Of a stretch of 64,000 nt of DNA, positions 20,294 to 28,565 are shown one piece after another. Origin of the DNA: Fibrella forsythiae. GTDB lineage: Bacteria > Bacteroidota > Bacteroidia > Cytophagales > Spirosomataceae. Under the pieces are notes generated by a model. It was not told the DNA's origin. It saw only the letters and a program-made list of their open reading frames with translations, and ran no database searches. The stretch is from positions 1 through 64,000 of the forward strand of contig NZ_JAFMYW010000011.1 in NCBI RefSeq assembly GCF_017353175.1, in the 5' to 3' direction. How positions within the stretch are numbered: position 1 is the first letter of the stretch; each line of letters opens with the position of its first letter. Position numbers and translations under genes: made by a program.

Positions 20294-20358
20294 AATATTG
20301 CTTTTTTGCTCTAGGCCCTTCGACGGGCTCAGGACCTTGATCTGCAGCGGGTAAAGCA
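20260..20358 (+). repeat. 30-bp direct repeat duplicating the 3' end of the serine hydrolase gene
   Basis: The stretch 20260-20289, the last codons of the hydrolase gene, recurs exactly at 20329-20358. The 39 nt between copies contain a T-run after a weak stem and GGCCCTTCGACGGGCTCAGG, similar to the CCCTTCGACAAGCTCAGG-type sequences scattered through many bacterial genomes. This looks like a local duplication or insertion that created a second gene tail. Confidence 0.8.
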
Positions 20359-20394
20359 ATACACGATAGCAACACACGTCTAACCCAACCACCC

Positions 20395-21438
20395 ATGCCA
20401 AATTCCTTTACCCGTATCCTCCTGCTTTTCTCGCTATTAGTGTTGCTTAAAGTCAGTGCATTGGCGCAGGAAACGGCCAGTGCCGATGCAACGCGCAAGG
20501 CCTTTCTGCAACTAATCGACCATCCTCGGGTGCCACTGGCTTCTGTTGTTAAGGTATTGCCAAACGTCGACGGCCTGCGACAGGAGCAGTTTACCTATGC
20601 TACTGAGAAAACACAGCGCGTACCGGGGATTCTGTTGAAGCAGGAAGGTAACCAGCGACGATCCGTTGTGGTGGTTCTGCACGGCACCGGTGGCACAAAA
20701 GAGGGGCAACTAAGCGTGCTGAAAACGTTGGCTAGTCAAGGCTTCATTGCCATCGCCATTGACGCACGGTACCACGGCGAACGGCAAACCGGCACGGGCT
20801 CAACCCAGTACGTAGCAGCTATGCTCCAAACGTACCGGACAGGCCAGGAGCATCCGTTTCTCTACGATACCGTCTGGGATGTGCTGCGACTGATCGACTA
20901 CCTGGAAACCCGGCCTGATGTAGATGCATCCCGGATTGGTGTGATCGGTTTTTCGAAAGGCGGAATGGAAACGTACCTGGCCGCCGCCGTTGATCCGCGT
21001 ATTGCCGTGGCGGTGCCGATGATTGGCGTGCAAAGCTTTCGCTAGGCGCTCGATAACAACATGTGGATGTCGCGCGTAGGTACGTTCCAGTCGGCTGTCG
21101 ATGAGGCGGCCAAAGAAGCGGGTGTTGGCAACGTAGATGCTGCCTTCATCAAACACTTTTATGATCGGGTGGCCCCTGGCATCTACACTCAGTTTGATGC
21201 CCCGGCGATGGTACCGCTGATTGCACCCCGGCCACTGTTGGTTATCAACGGCGACTCCGATGCCCGAACCCCATTACCGGGCCTTGACGAGTGCATGACA
21301 TCGGCAAAACAGGCTTATCACCAGGCCGCGGCCGATGATAAGGTGAAACTGTACATCGAGAAAAATACTGGTCATACCGTAACGCCCGTTGCCCTTCAAA
21401 CTGCAGTAGACTGGCTGGTGACATGGCTGAAACCGTAG
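20395..21438 (+). pseudogene. Alpha/beta hydrolase (dienelactone-hydrolase-like esterase) interrupted by an in-frame TAG
   Basis: One continuous frame runs from ATG 20395 to 21438 and is broken only by TAG at 21043-21045, in the context SFR-stop-ALDNNMWMSRVG. A TGG tryptophan codon one base away would restore a 347-residue protein. The first half has a signal peptide (ending ALAQE), an oxyanion-side HGTGG and the nucleophile GFSKGG. The second half has the acid residue in NGDSDARTP and the histidine in NTGHTVTP. The catalytic triad is thus split across the stop, and a truncated 216-residue product could not work. Neither half is otherwise degraded, so the mutation is recent or an error in the sequence. 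The function would be a secreted esterase or acyl hydrolase. Confidence 0.85.
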
Positions 21439-21597
21439 CTAAAATAGGTATACAAGCCGCCAGAGGGTCTCGATTCACCTGCCTGCTTCAACAATTGACC
21501 AGATTAAACGGACAACCCACCAGAATCTGGTTTCCGGGTCAACTCTGACCAACCACCTTTAGCCCGAAATCAATCAGTCACTAACTCGATTTCGGCT

Positions 21598-23994
21598 ATG
21601 AAAACGCTGTTTACCTACCTGCTGCTCAGTTTCATGCTGACAGCCTACGCTCAGAACGTACCAACGAATTCGCCAACGCAAACCATTCGGGGTACGTTGG
21701 TTGATGCCGTCTCACGCACGCCGCTGCCTGGAGTAAGCGTCGTGATCAGCAAGAGTAACCCATTGATCGGAACAACCACCAACGGCGATGGCCGATTCAG
21801 GCTCACGAACGTACCTGTGGGGCGCGTTGGTCTGACTATATCGCTGGTGGGCTATCAGGAGTTGGTTTTGAGTGATGTACTCGTGAACGCGGGTAAAGAA
21901 ACCGTACTGGAACTGCCCCTGACCGAAAGCCTACAGCAACTGGCCGAGCTGGCCGTAACCTACAAACGTGCCGAAGACCGCACCGTGGCCAACAACGAGC
22001 TGGCGGTCGTGTCGGCCCGACCGTTCAACGCGGCCGAAACCAACCGCTATGCCGGTAGTCTGGGCGATCCGTCGCGAATGGCGGCCAATTTTGCGGGTGT
22101 GAGCGGTGCCAACGATGCCCGTAACGACATTGTGGTTCGGGGAAATTCACCCGCCTCGCTGCTGTGGCGTATGGAAGGCGTGAACATCCCGAACCCCAAC
22201 CATTTCGGTGCGCTGGGTACGTCGGGCGGACCGGTATCGATGCTGAACGCTAACCTGCTGGCCAAATCCGATTTTCTGACGGGCGCTTTCCCGGCCGAAT
22301 ACGCCAACGCACTTGGCTCCGTATTCGATTTGAAACTACGGAAAGGCAATGACGAAAAGCGCGAGTTTCTGGGTCAGATGGCGTTCAACGGGCTGGAACT
22401 GGGGGCCGAAGGGCCATTCCGCAAAAAGTCGGAAAGTGCGGGTAGCCGGTCATCGTATCTGATCAACTATCGCTACTCGCTGTTCGGGCTGCTTAAGAAT
22501 GTGGGTTACCAGATCGCCGGTACACCCGAATATCAGGACGGGCTGTTCAAGACGGATCTGGCAATCGGTAGCAAAGGGAATCTGTCGATCTGGGCCCTGG
22601 GTGGGCAGAGCCGCATTACGTTCCTGGGAAAAGACATCAAAGCTGATAAGCCAGATGCCTATGGCGACGAGAACACCAACACGCGGGTCAATTACTCGGT
22701 AGGAGCGGGGGCCATCGCTTACGAACATCGCTTCACCAACCGTACGCTGGGAAAGCTGACATTCTCGGGCTCGCGGAGCACACAGCATTTCGAAGGTGAC
22801 ACCGTGATCTACCAATCGACAGGCGTAATTGCGAAGGAGATTCCTTCGGCGAAAAATGATTTTACGCAGGAAAAGCTGTCGCTCAACGCCGGGCTCACAC
22901 ATAAGCTGAGCGCAAAAGATAAGCTGTCGGGTGGCCTGATCATTGATTTGCTTCGCTATGATCTGCAAGGGCAGGCGCTTTATCCGTCGGTGATCACCCG
23001 CCGAAATACGGATGGCGAAACGGCGTTGGTTCAGGCATTTGGGCAATGGCAGCACCGATTCAGTGAGCAATTGACGCTGAGCAGCGGCCTGTCTGTATTG
23101 CACCTGGCCCTGAACGGATCAACGGCTGTAGAGCCCCGCGCTGGTCTGTCGTACCGGATGTCGCCAACAAGTTCGCTGAACCTCGCCTACGGCCTGCACA
23201 GCATGATGCAGCCCATACTGACCTACTTCTACCAGACCCGTCAGGCCAATGGCAGCTATGCACTGACTAACAAAGACCTCGGATTTACGCGCAGCCATCA
23301 CCTAGTAGCGAGCTACGACCGGATGCTTACGCCCACCCTGCGCCTGAAGATGGAGGCCTATTACCAGTGGCTGTTCAACGCCCCGGTTGAACGTACACCC
23401 AGCTACTATTCGGCCCTAACTGAGGGCGTGAGTTTCGCGCCGACCAATAAAGCCAACCTCGTGAATAACGGAACCGGCCGTAACTACGGCGTCGAACTGA
23501 CCGTCGAGCAGTTTTTCAACCGCAACTATTACTTCCTGGTAACGGCCTCGGTTTTTAATTCGCTCTATACCGGTAGCGACGACATTGAACGCAACACGCC
23601 GTTCAATAACAGGTACGTAGTGAACCTGTTGACGGGAAAAGAGTGGCAGATTGGGGCAAAAAACAACGTGCTGCTTGTGAACTGGAAGATGACCACCGCC
23701 GACGGACGATTCACAACACCCATCAACATGGCTATGTCGGCCGAAACTCGTTCTGAAGTTGGTGATTACAGCCGGGCGTTCTCGCAGCAGCAGTCGGCCT
23801 ACTTCCGGCTCGATACCAAACTCGGATTCCGCATGAACCGCGCCCGGTCAACACACGAGTTCGCCATCGATCTGCAGAACCTAACCAACCACCAGAACGT
23901 GTTCCAGCAAGCCTATAACCCACGCACGAACCAGATCGGAACGGCCTATCAGCAGGGCTTTTTGCCCGTGCCGTATTACCGCTTAACCTTCTGA
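21598..23994 (+). CDS. TonB-dependent outer-membrane receptor with carboxypeptidase-regulatory N-terminal domain
   Basis: The 798-residue protein has a signal peptide (residues 1-18), a CarboxypepD_reg-like domain (about 28-115, with IRGTLVDAVSRTPLPGVSV), a plug (about 140-250, with DIVVRGNSPASLLWRMEGV) and a C-terminal barrel ending in the aromatic YRLTF. No SusD-like lipoprotein gene follows, so it is not a SusCD glycan pair. It more likely imports a chelate or small nutrient across the outer membrane using TonB energy. It is transcribed towards the KDPG aldolase gene and the two coding ends overlap by 19 nt. Confidence 0.92.
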   Translation: MKTLFTYLLLSFMLTAYAQNVPTNSPTQTIRGTLVDAVSRTPLPGVSVVISKSNPLIGTTTNGDGRFRLTNVPVGRVGLTISLVGYQELVLSDVLVNAGKETVLELPLTESLQQLAELAVTYKRAEDRTVANNELAVVSARPFNAAETNRYAGSLGDPSRMAANFAGVSGANDARNDIVVRGNSPASLLWRMEGVNIPNPNHFGALGTSGGPVSMLNANLLAKSDFLTGAFPAEYANALGSVFDLKLRKGNDEKREFLGQMAFNGLELGAEGPFRKKSESAGSRSSYLINYRYSLFGLLKNVGYQIAGTPEYQDGLFKTDLAIGSKGNLSIWALGGQSRITFLGKDIKADKPDAYGDENTNTRVNYSVGAGAIAYEHRFTNRTLGKLTFSGSRSTQHFEGDTVIYQSTGVIAKEIPSAKNDFTQEKLSLNAGLTHKLSAKDKLSGGLIIDLLRYDLQGQALYPSVITRRNTDGETALVQAFGQWQHRFSEQLTLSSGLSVLHLALNGSTAVEPRAGLSYRMSPTSSLNLAYGLHSMMQPILTYFYQTRQANGSYALTNKDLGFTRSHHLVASYDRMLTPTLRLKMEAYYQWLFNAPVERTPSYYSALTEGVSFAPTNKANLVNNGTGRNYGVELTVEQFFNRNYYFLVTASVFNSLYTGSDDIERNTPFNNRYVVNLLTGKEWQIGAKNNVLLVNWKMTTADGRFTTPINMAMSAETRSEVGDYSRAFSQQQSAYFRLDTKLGFRMNRARSTHEFAIDLQNLTNHQNVFQQAYNPRTNQIGTAYQQGFLPVPYYRLTF

Positions 23995-24626
23995 TCGGCA
24001 ACGACCTGCATCAGCATGGCCACCCGGTTGCGAAGGGCATCGGGTGAAGCGGTTTCACCGGTGAAGAGTTGCGAACCAAGACCCACTGCCGTTACGCCCG
24101 CACCAAACCAGGTGTTGAGGCTCTCGGCAGTGGGTTCAACGCCACCCGTTACCATCAGGTTCAGCCACGGCATCGGTCCCTTCACGGCTTTGATGAAACC
24201 CGGCCCCAGTACATTGCCCGGAAAAACCTTTACTACTTCGGCACCCAGTCGTGTGGCGTTATAGATTTCGGTGAGCGTAGCACCGGCGGGTACCCAGGGG
24301 AGCCCCCGTTCGCGGCAGGCTTCGCCTACTTCGGCCGTCATAACGGGCTGTACCACGAAGTCAGCACCGGCATCGAGGAAGCGATCGGTATCGGCGGCGG
24401 TCAGGATGGTGCCAATGCCCAGCGACAGGCCAGGGCAGTGTTCGGCAACGTACCCAGCCAGTTCGGTGAAGACAGGCAGGGCTGCGGCACCCCGGTTGGT
24501 GAATTCAAACACGCGCATACCACCGTCGTAACAAGCCTTGACGATTGAAATGGCATGGTCTGCGTCGGCATGGTAAAAGACGGGTACGAGTGGATGGTCG
24601 GCTAAATTCTGGAGGAAGGGAGACAT
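23976..24626 (-). CDS. eda: 2-dehydro-3-deoxy-phosphogluconate (KDPG)/KHG aldolase
   Basis: The 216-residue class I aldolase splits KDPG into pyruvate and glyceraldehyde 3-phosphate. It shows the catalytic Glu41 in VFEFTNRG and the Schiff-base Lys133 in VVKVFPGN, followed by the phosphate-binding MVTGGVEP. With the KDG kinase gene upstream on the same strand it forms the last two steps of uronate or 2-keto-3-deoxygluconate breakdown. The 5' leader is made entirely of GGTTG-type repeats, so no Shine-Dalgarno sequence is visible. The 3' end overlaps the convergent TonB receptor gene. Confidence 0.93.
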   Translation of the reverse strand: MSPFLQNLADHPLVPVFYHADADHAISIVKACYDGGMRVFEFTNRGAAALPVFTELAGYVAEHCPGLSLGIGTILTAADTDRFLDAGADFVVQPVMTAEVGEACRERGLPWVPAGATLTEIYNATRLGAEVVKVFPGNVLGPGFIKAVKGPMPWLNLMVTGGVEPTAESLNTWFGAGVTAVGLGSQLFTGETASPDALRNRVAMLMQVVADQKVKR

Positions 24627-24823
24627 GATTGGTTGATCGGTTAATTGGTTGGTTGGTAATTGGTTGGGTGGTTGATCGGTTGGGTGGTAATTGGTTGGGT
24701 GGTTGATCGGTTGGGTGGTTGATCGGTTGGGTGGTTGATTGATAGCTGTCCTTTAGCGGAGCAGTCAACCAATTAACTAGTCAACCAATCAACCAATCAA
24801 CCAATCAACCGCCCAACCAATCA
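24627..24823. repeat. GGTTG-rich tandem and inverted repeat block between the KDG kinase and aldolase genes
   Basis: The plus strand from 24627 to about 24740 is built of short units such as GGTTGATCGGTTGGGTG and TAATTGGTTGGGTGG. From 24765 to 24823 the complementary units CAACCAATCAACC follow. The two arms can pair imperfectly around a 24-nt unique centre. The block runs from the aldolase start codon to the kinase stop codon, so it forms the whole intercistronic region. A similar block is at 63441-63610. Confidence 0.85.
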
Positions 24824-25849
24824 ACCAGCAATACGTAGTACGTCGGCGACGGTTTGCTTGGTATCGTCGCCCACTTCGCTCAGCTTGCCAAAGGCGGCGG
24901 CTGTCGCGAAATTCAGGATGGTCTGGGGGGCGTGGTTCTTGTAGAGTCCGTAGAGCAAGCCCGCCATGAAACAGTCGCCGCTACCGATCTGATCAATGAC
25001 AACATCGGCCTCATAGGTGGGCGATACGTACGACTGACCGTTTGTGTAAAGGGTTGTATAATAGTGGATGCCGGTTGGCTGTTTACTGAACCGGAACGTA
25101 TTAGCTACCACTTTGCAGCGCGGAAAACGAGCCTGAATGGCCTCAGACGTGGTCTGGGCGTGGGCTACATACTCAGCCTGCGTGCTCTGCTCGGTGATAT
25201 GGTCGCCCACCGGAATGCCCAGCAGCGTGTTGGCCGCCCAGATATTACCCATCACCACCTCGCAGTACTGCACCAGGTCGGGCATGATGTCAACGGGCTT
25301 CGCGCCATACTGCCATAGGCGAGCGCGGTAGTTTAAATCGATTGAGATAGAAATCCCCTTTGCCGAGGCTGTTGCTAACAATTCCCGGCAAACGGCTGCT
25401 GCCTGCGCGCTGAGGGCCGGGCTAATGGCGCTGATGTGCAATCGGCTTACGCTTTCAAGAACGGGTTCCCAGTCAATCTCGCCGGGTTTTAGCTCGGCAA
25501 ACGCAGATCCAGCCCGGTCGTAGATAACACCGGCATTTTTTAAGTCGCTTCCCTGGGGCAGGTAATATGAACCGATCCGATTCCCCAGCGTCTGACCAGG
25601 CTTGTTGCGAATCAGGCCTGATGGGTCAACGCCGCGTTTGGTGATGTAGTCGATGATATCGCTGGCCAGCGCGTTCTCGGGGATACCGGTCGAGTAGCGG
25701 ACAGGTACGTTCCAGTTGGCCAGTGCCATCGCCACGTTCAATTCGGCCCCACCTACATACACGGGCATGACCGATTGCTGAATCCAGCCGCCATTCGCCA
25801 CCGGCGAAAACCGTAATAACACTTCACCAAAACAACAGATTGTAGACAT
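24821..25849 (-). CDS. kdgK: 2-keto-3-deoxygluconate kinase (PfkB family)
   Basis: The 342-residue sugar kinase begins with the PfkB N-terminal pattern (CFGEVLLRFSP) and the substrate-binding GGAELNVAMALANW. It ends with the PfkB signature IGSGDCFMAGLLYG, in which Asp of GSGD is the catalytic base. It phosphorylates KDG to KDPG, the substrate of the aldolase encoded 194 nt downstream. The pairing with eda makes KDG the most likely substrate over other ketoses or nucleosides. Its 3' end runs directly into the GGTTG repeat block. Confidence 0.9.
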   Translation of the reverse strand: MSTICCFGEVLLRFSPVANGGWIQQSVMPVYVGGAELNVAMALANWNVPVRYSTGIPENALASDIIDYITKRGVDPSGLIRNKPGQTLGNRIGSYYLPQGSDLKNAGVIYDRAGSAFAELKPGEIDWEPVLESVSRLHISAISPALSAQAAAVCRELLATASAKGISISIDLNYRARLWQYGAKPVDIMPDLVQYCEVVMGNIWAANTLLGIPVGDHITEQSTQAEYVAHAQTTSEAIQARFPRCKVVANTFRFSKQPTGIHYYTTLYTNGQSYVSPTYEADVVIDQIGSGDCFMAGLLYGLYKNHAPQTILNFATAAAFGKLSEVGDDTKQTVADVLRIAG

Positions 25850-26068
25850 AAGATAGGAGTGGGCAATAGACGCCGGAAACTGACCAGCGTGTAATCAGGA
25901 AAGCCTTAGTGGCTGCTAATTTAACCACAGAGATCGGTCGCAGCTACATACAGTTCCCTACTGAACGTACCCAGCGCGTTTAAATCGAGAGAACCTACCT
26001 GCATGCCAAACCGGGATTGGAAAAACGGGCTGGATAGAACAACTTGCAGCTATTGTAACTAGAAGCTG

Positions 26069-26989
26069 ATGCGCTGTTTTATTCGACTTTCACTCGCTGC
26101 CTGTCTATCAACTGGTTGGCTATCTTCTTGGGCACAGAAAGAGGTGCTGTACTCGCAATACCTCGTCAACCCGATGGCCATTAACCCGGCGTTTGCGGGC
26201 GTTCGCGAAGATTTTACTATGACGCTGGCGTTTCGGGGGCGGCTGTTCAGTTTTCTGAGCCAGAATTCGCAACAGATTGCCACCCCCATTACCCAAACCT
26301 TCGCCGCCGATGGCCAACTGGGCACGGGTCACTTCGGATTGGGGTTTCAGGTGCTCAATGACCGGAACAGTACCCTTGGTAACGTGGGGCTCTCATCGAA
26401 CCTCTCGTATCGTGTTGATCTGCCCAATCTGGCCCGGTTGTTTTTAGGTGTTCAGGGCGGCGTGAATATTCTGCCTATCGTAGGCACCGGCACGAATCTG
26501 GGCGGGAGCAGCGCCCTGTTGAGCTATGGCGTTGGCCTGTTTTATGATGCCGATAAATTTTTTGCCGGTATATCGGCACCCGAACTAAACAGTAAGGCAT
26601 TCGGGCTCGGTGGTTTTCTCTATCGCCAGCCGATCTACCTGCAGGGAGGTGGTAAAATAGACCTGACCGATGAGGTCAAATTCATACCATCCGTTGTACT
26701 GTCACGGTCAGGTGCCGAACCTCTGGCCGTCGATCTGAATGCGCGGGTGTGGTATCATAATCGGGCGGCACTGGGCGTGTCGGTGCGGCAGAACAACACC
26801 TTCACCAACGGTACCTTCAATTATGTGCAGGGAACGCTGGAGTACCAATTGTCGGGGAATGTGCGGCTGGGTTATCTGTACAACTCGATTGCCCCTGAAG
26901 CGCCGCTTACGGCCTTCCAGCGTACCATGCACGAACTGGTTTTTCGGTATACCCCTAACCCCAATACACTCAAATTTTCGTACTTTTAG
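26069..26989 (+). CDS. Second PorP/SprF family membrane protein
   Basis: The 306-residue protein has a signal peptide (ending SWAQ) and the hallmark YSQYLVNPMAINPAFAGVR. Beta-strand-rich sequence follows to the aromatic end FSYF. It belongs to the PorP/SprF family tied to type IX secretion, but here no large adhesin or type B C-terminal domain gene is adjacent. The gene after it, starting 6 nt beyond its stop, is an AAA ATPase, an unusual partner that suggests cotranscription. It may serve a substrate encoded elsewhere. Confidence 0.88.
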   Translation: MRCFIRLSLAACLSTGWLSSWAQKEVLYSQYLVNPMAINPAFAGVREDFTMTLAFRGRLFSFLSQNSQQIATPITQTFAADGQLGTGHFGLGFQVLNDRNSTLGNVGLSSNLSYRVDLPNLARLFLGVQGGVNILPIVGTGTNLGGSSALLSYGVGLFYDADKFFAGISAPELNSKAFGLGGFLYRQPIYLQGGGKIDLTDEVKFIPSVVLSRSGAEPLAVDLNARVWYHNRAALGVSVRQNNTFTNGTFNYVQGTLEYQLSGNVRLGYLYNSIAPEAPLTAFQRTMHELVFRYTPNPNTLKFSYF

Positions 26990-26995
26990 CCCTGT

Positions 26996-28051
26996 ATGCC
27001 CAATCAACGCAGTATTCAGGACCTCTTCATCACCCACGATTTAGATCGCGAGTTTCCGCTCGCGGCGCATTTCGTGCAAACCTACGGGGAGTATCCCAAC
27101 TACCTGTTCACCCACGAAGATTACAAAACGGAACTGCACGACTGGCTGCTGGCGAGGGGGTTTACCGTTATTAATCAGTCGATGCGGTTGACGAAAGACG
27201 GTCTTCGTACGAACGAGCGCATCTACACGCACCCCAGCGGCGTGATGATCAACGGCGAGTTCATGTGGGATTCGTATTGCCGGTTCTCGGGTTTTTACCG
27301 GGACCCTGGTGCACTGAAGGCCTGCCTGGAAGGCGTAGAGAGCCTGATTTGCGAGCAGGAGCCCGAGCAAACAAACATCTATCTGATTCAGAGTGGGCTG
27401 GGCGGTTTGCATACCGAGCGTGTTGAAATTGAACCTCCGCAGATTGATCTGGAACTGTATTATAACGACGGTTTCCCGGAAGTACACGAACGGCTCGTAT
27501 CGCTATTGAACCGGCCTAAATACAAAGGCTTGATTTTGCTGCATGGCGAACCCGGCACCGGCAAAACGACTTACATCAAGTACCTGAGTTCGCAGGTGCG
27601 AAAGAATATGCTGATTCTGCCGCCCTATATGACCAACTTCCTGACGTCGCCGGATCTGATTCCGTTCCTGCTGGAGCAGCGTGATTCGGTGTTGCTGATT
27701 GAAGATGCTGAGCGGATCTTACAGGCGCGGGAAGCAGGAGGGGATACAAACAGCGTTTCCAATATTCTGAACCTCACAGACGGCCTGCTGGCCGACTGCC
27801 TGCACATTCAGATCATTGCTACCTTCAACGCGAACAAAAGCTTGTTAGATAAAGCGTTATTACGGAAAGGCCGACTGATGGTTGACTATGCGTTTGGGAA
27901 ATTAGCCGCGCCTAAGGCCAACGCACTTCTATCTAGCCTGGGCAGCGATTTTCACACCAGCGACCCAATGACACTGGCTGATATTTTCAATATTGAAGGG
28001 CAGACCATCTCGGGCGAACGCACCGAGAGTAGTTCAAAAGTAGGGTTTTAA
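26996..28051 (+). CDS. BCS1-like AAA family ATPase
   Basis: The 351-residue protein has an N-terminal domain of about 170 residues that I do not recognise and a C-terminal AAA module. The AAA module has Walker A GEPGTGKT (about 184-191), Walker B VLLIEDAE (about 233-240), a sensor-1-like ATFNAN (about 277) and an arginine-rich LLRKGRLMVDY near 291. These features resemble the BCS1/CDC48-type clade, which remodels or translocates proteins. It starts 6 nt after the second PorP/SprF gene. No transmembrane segment or signal peptide is apparent, so it should act in the cytosol, across two membranes from its neighbour's product. Function unknown. Confidence 0.8.
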   Translation: MPNQRSIQDLFITHDLDREFPLAAHFVQTYGEYPNYLFTHEDYKTELHDWLLARGFTVINQSMRLTKDGLRTNERIYTHPSGVMINGEFMWDSYCRFSGFYRDPGALKACLEGVESLICEQEPEQTNIYLIQSGLGGLHTERVEIEPPQIDLELYYNDGFPEVHERLVSLLNRPKYKGLILLHGEPGTGKTTYIKYLSSQVRKNMLILPPYMTNFLTSPDLIPFLLEQRDSVLLIEDAERILQAREAGGDTNSVSNILNLTDGLLADCLHIQIIATFNANKSLLDKALLRKGRLMVDYAFGKLAAPKANALLSSLGSDFHTSDPMTLADIFNIEGQTISGERTESSSKVGF

Positions 28052-28346
28052 CCCTGCGCCAAACGGCCTAGTGAGCCGTTGATGGAATAAGAGGCGGCAC
28101 GGTCACCGTTAGTACCCAACCTGTGCCGGTAGCGACTTGCTGCGCCTGAAGTGTAGAGGCTACCTCCCATGAGGGCAGGTACGTGGTTGCGTTCGAGTTC
28201 CATTGCATGCGCAACTGACTGCAACTATTAGGCCAGTGACGACGCCCGTTAATAAAGAACTACTTAAGTAGGTTAAACGGTAAAAAGCTACGCCTTGTCT
28301 GCCGATTGTTTAACCCGATCGCTGAATTTGTCGCTGCGCCAGATTG

Positions 28347-28363
28347 TTGGTATGATTTTTGCA
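28347..28363 (+). promoter_or_regulatory. Sigma-54 (RpoN) -24/-12 promoter candidate
   Basis: TTGGTATGATTTTTGCA matches the YTGGCACG-N4-TTGCW consensus at the invariant GG (28349-28350) and GC (28361-28362), with the required 10-nt spacing. It points toward the aminotransferase gene, with a predicted start near 28374 and a leader of about 190 nt. No activator-binding site was identified. Confidence 0.5.
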
Positions 28364-28517
28364 AACCAGCACATCTGGCCCAAGAGGCAGCGAAATTGGG
28401 GGGCGTTGCTGGAAGGTATGGCTTAATTGACTACTAACCAGCCGGTCGCAGCGGGCTGATTTGCCCGATTCCGGCGCTGCATGTCAAATCTAAAAAGGCT
28501 ACGCTTTTAAAATCCGT

Positions 28518-28525
28518 TACCTTTG
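28518..28525 (+). promoter_or_regulatory. TACCTTTG -7 box upstream of the aminotransferase gene
   Basis: The box matches TAnnTTTG exactly. No TTG -33 element lies at 17-23 nt upstream. Transcription from here would make ATG 28536 almost leaderless and leave about 30 nt before ATG 28566, which supports the latter as the start. Confidence 0.4.
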
Positions 28526-28565
28526 CGCCCTCGACATGGCCCACGAGGGTTATGTCTATTTCAAG

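Larger units (their letters stand above)
28052..28565. other. Long intergenic region with a possible gene remnant and regulatory sites
   Basis: No complete gene is seen in these 514 nt. On the minus strand, 28068-28259 is an open frame of 63 codons with codon use like neighbouring genes. It reads FFINGRRHWPNSC at its start and ends VTVPPLIPSTAH-stop, and an in-frame TAG (28260-28262) lies immediately upstream. It could be the 3' remnant of a lost gene. On the plus strand there are a sigma-54-like site at 28347-28363 and a TACCTTTG box at 28518-28525. One CAGGTACGTG copy is at 28176-28185. Confidence 0.4.

Noticed and set aside
24627-24823. GGTTG repeats as a possible CRISPR array or telomere-like sequence
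   Set aside because: Unit lengths are irregular, there are no unique spacers of constant length, no cas genes are near, and the complementary half makes it an inverted repeat block.
28353-28427. Short plus-strand frame of 24 codons overlapping the sigma-54-like site
   Set aside because: Its ATG lies within the promoter and nothing beyond chance openness supports it.
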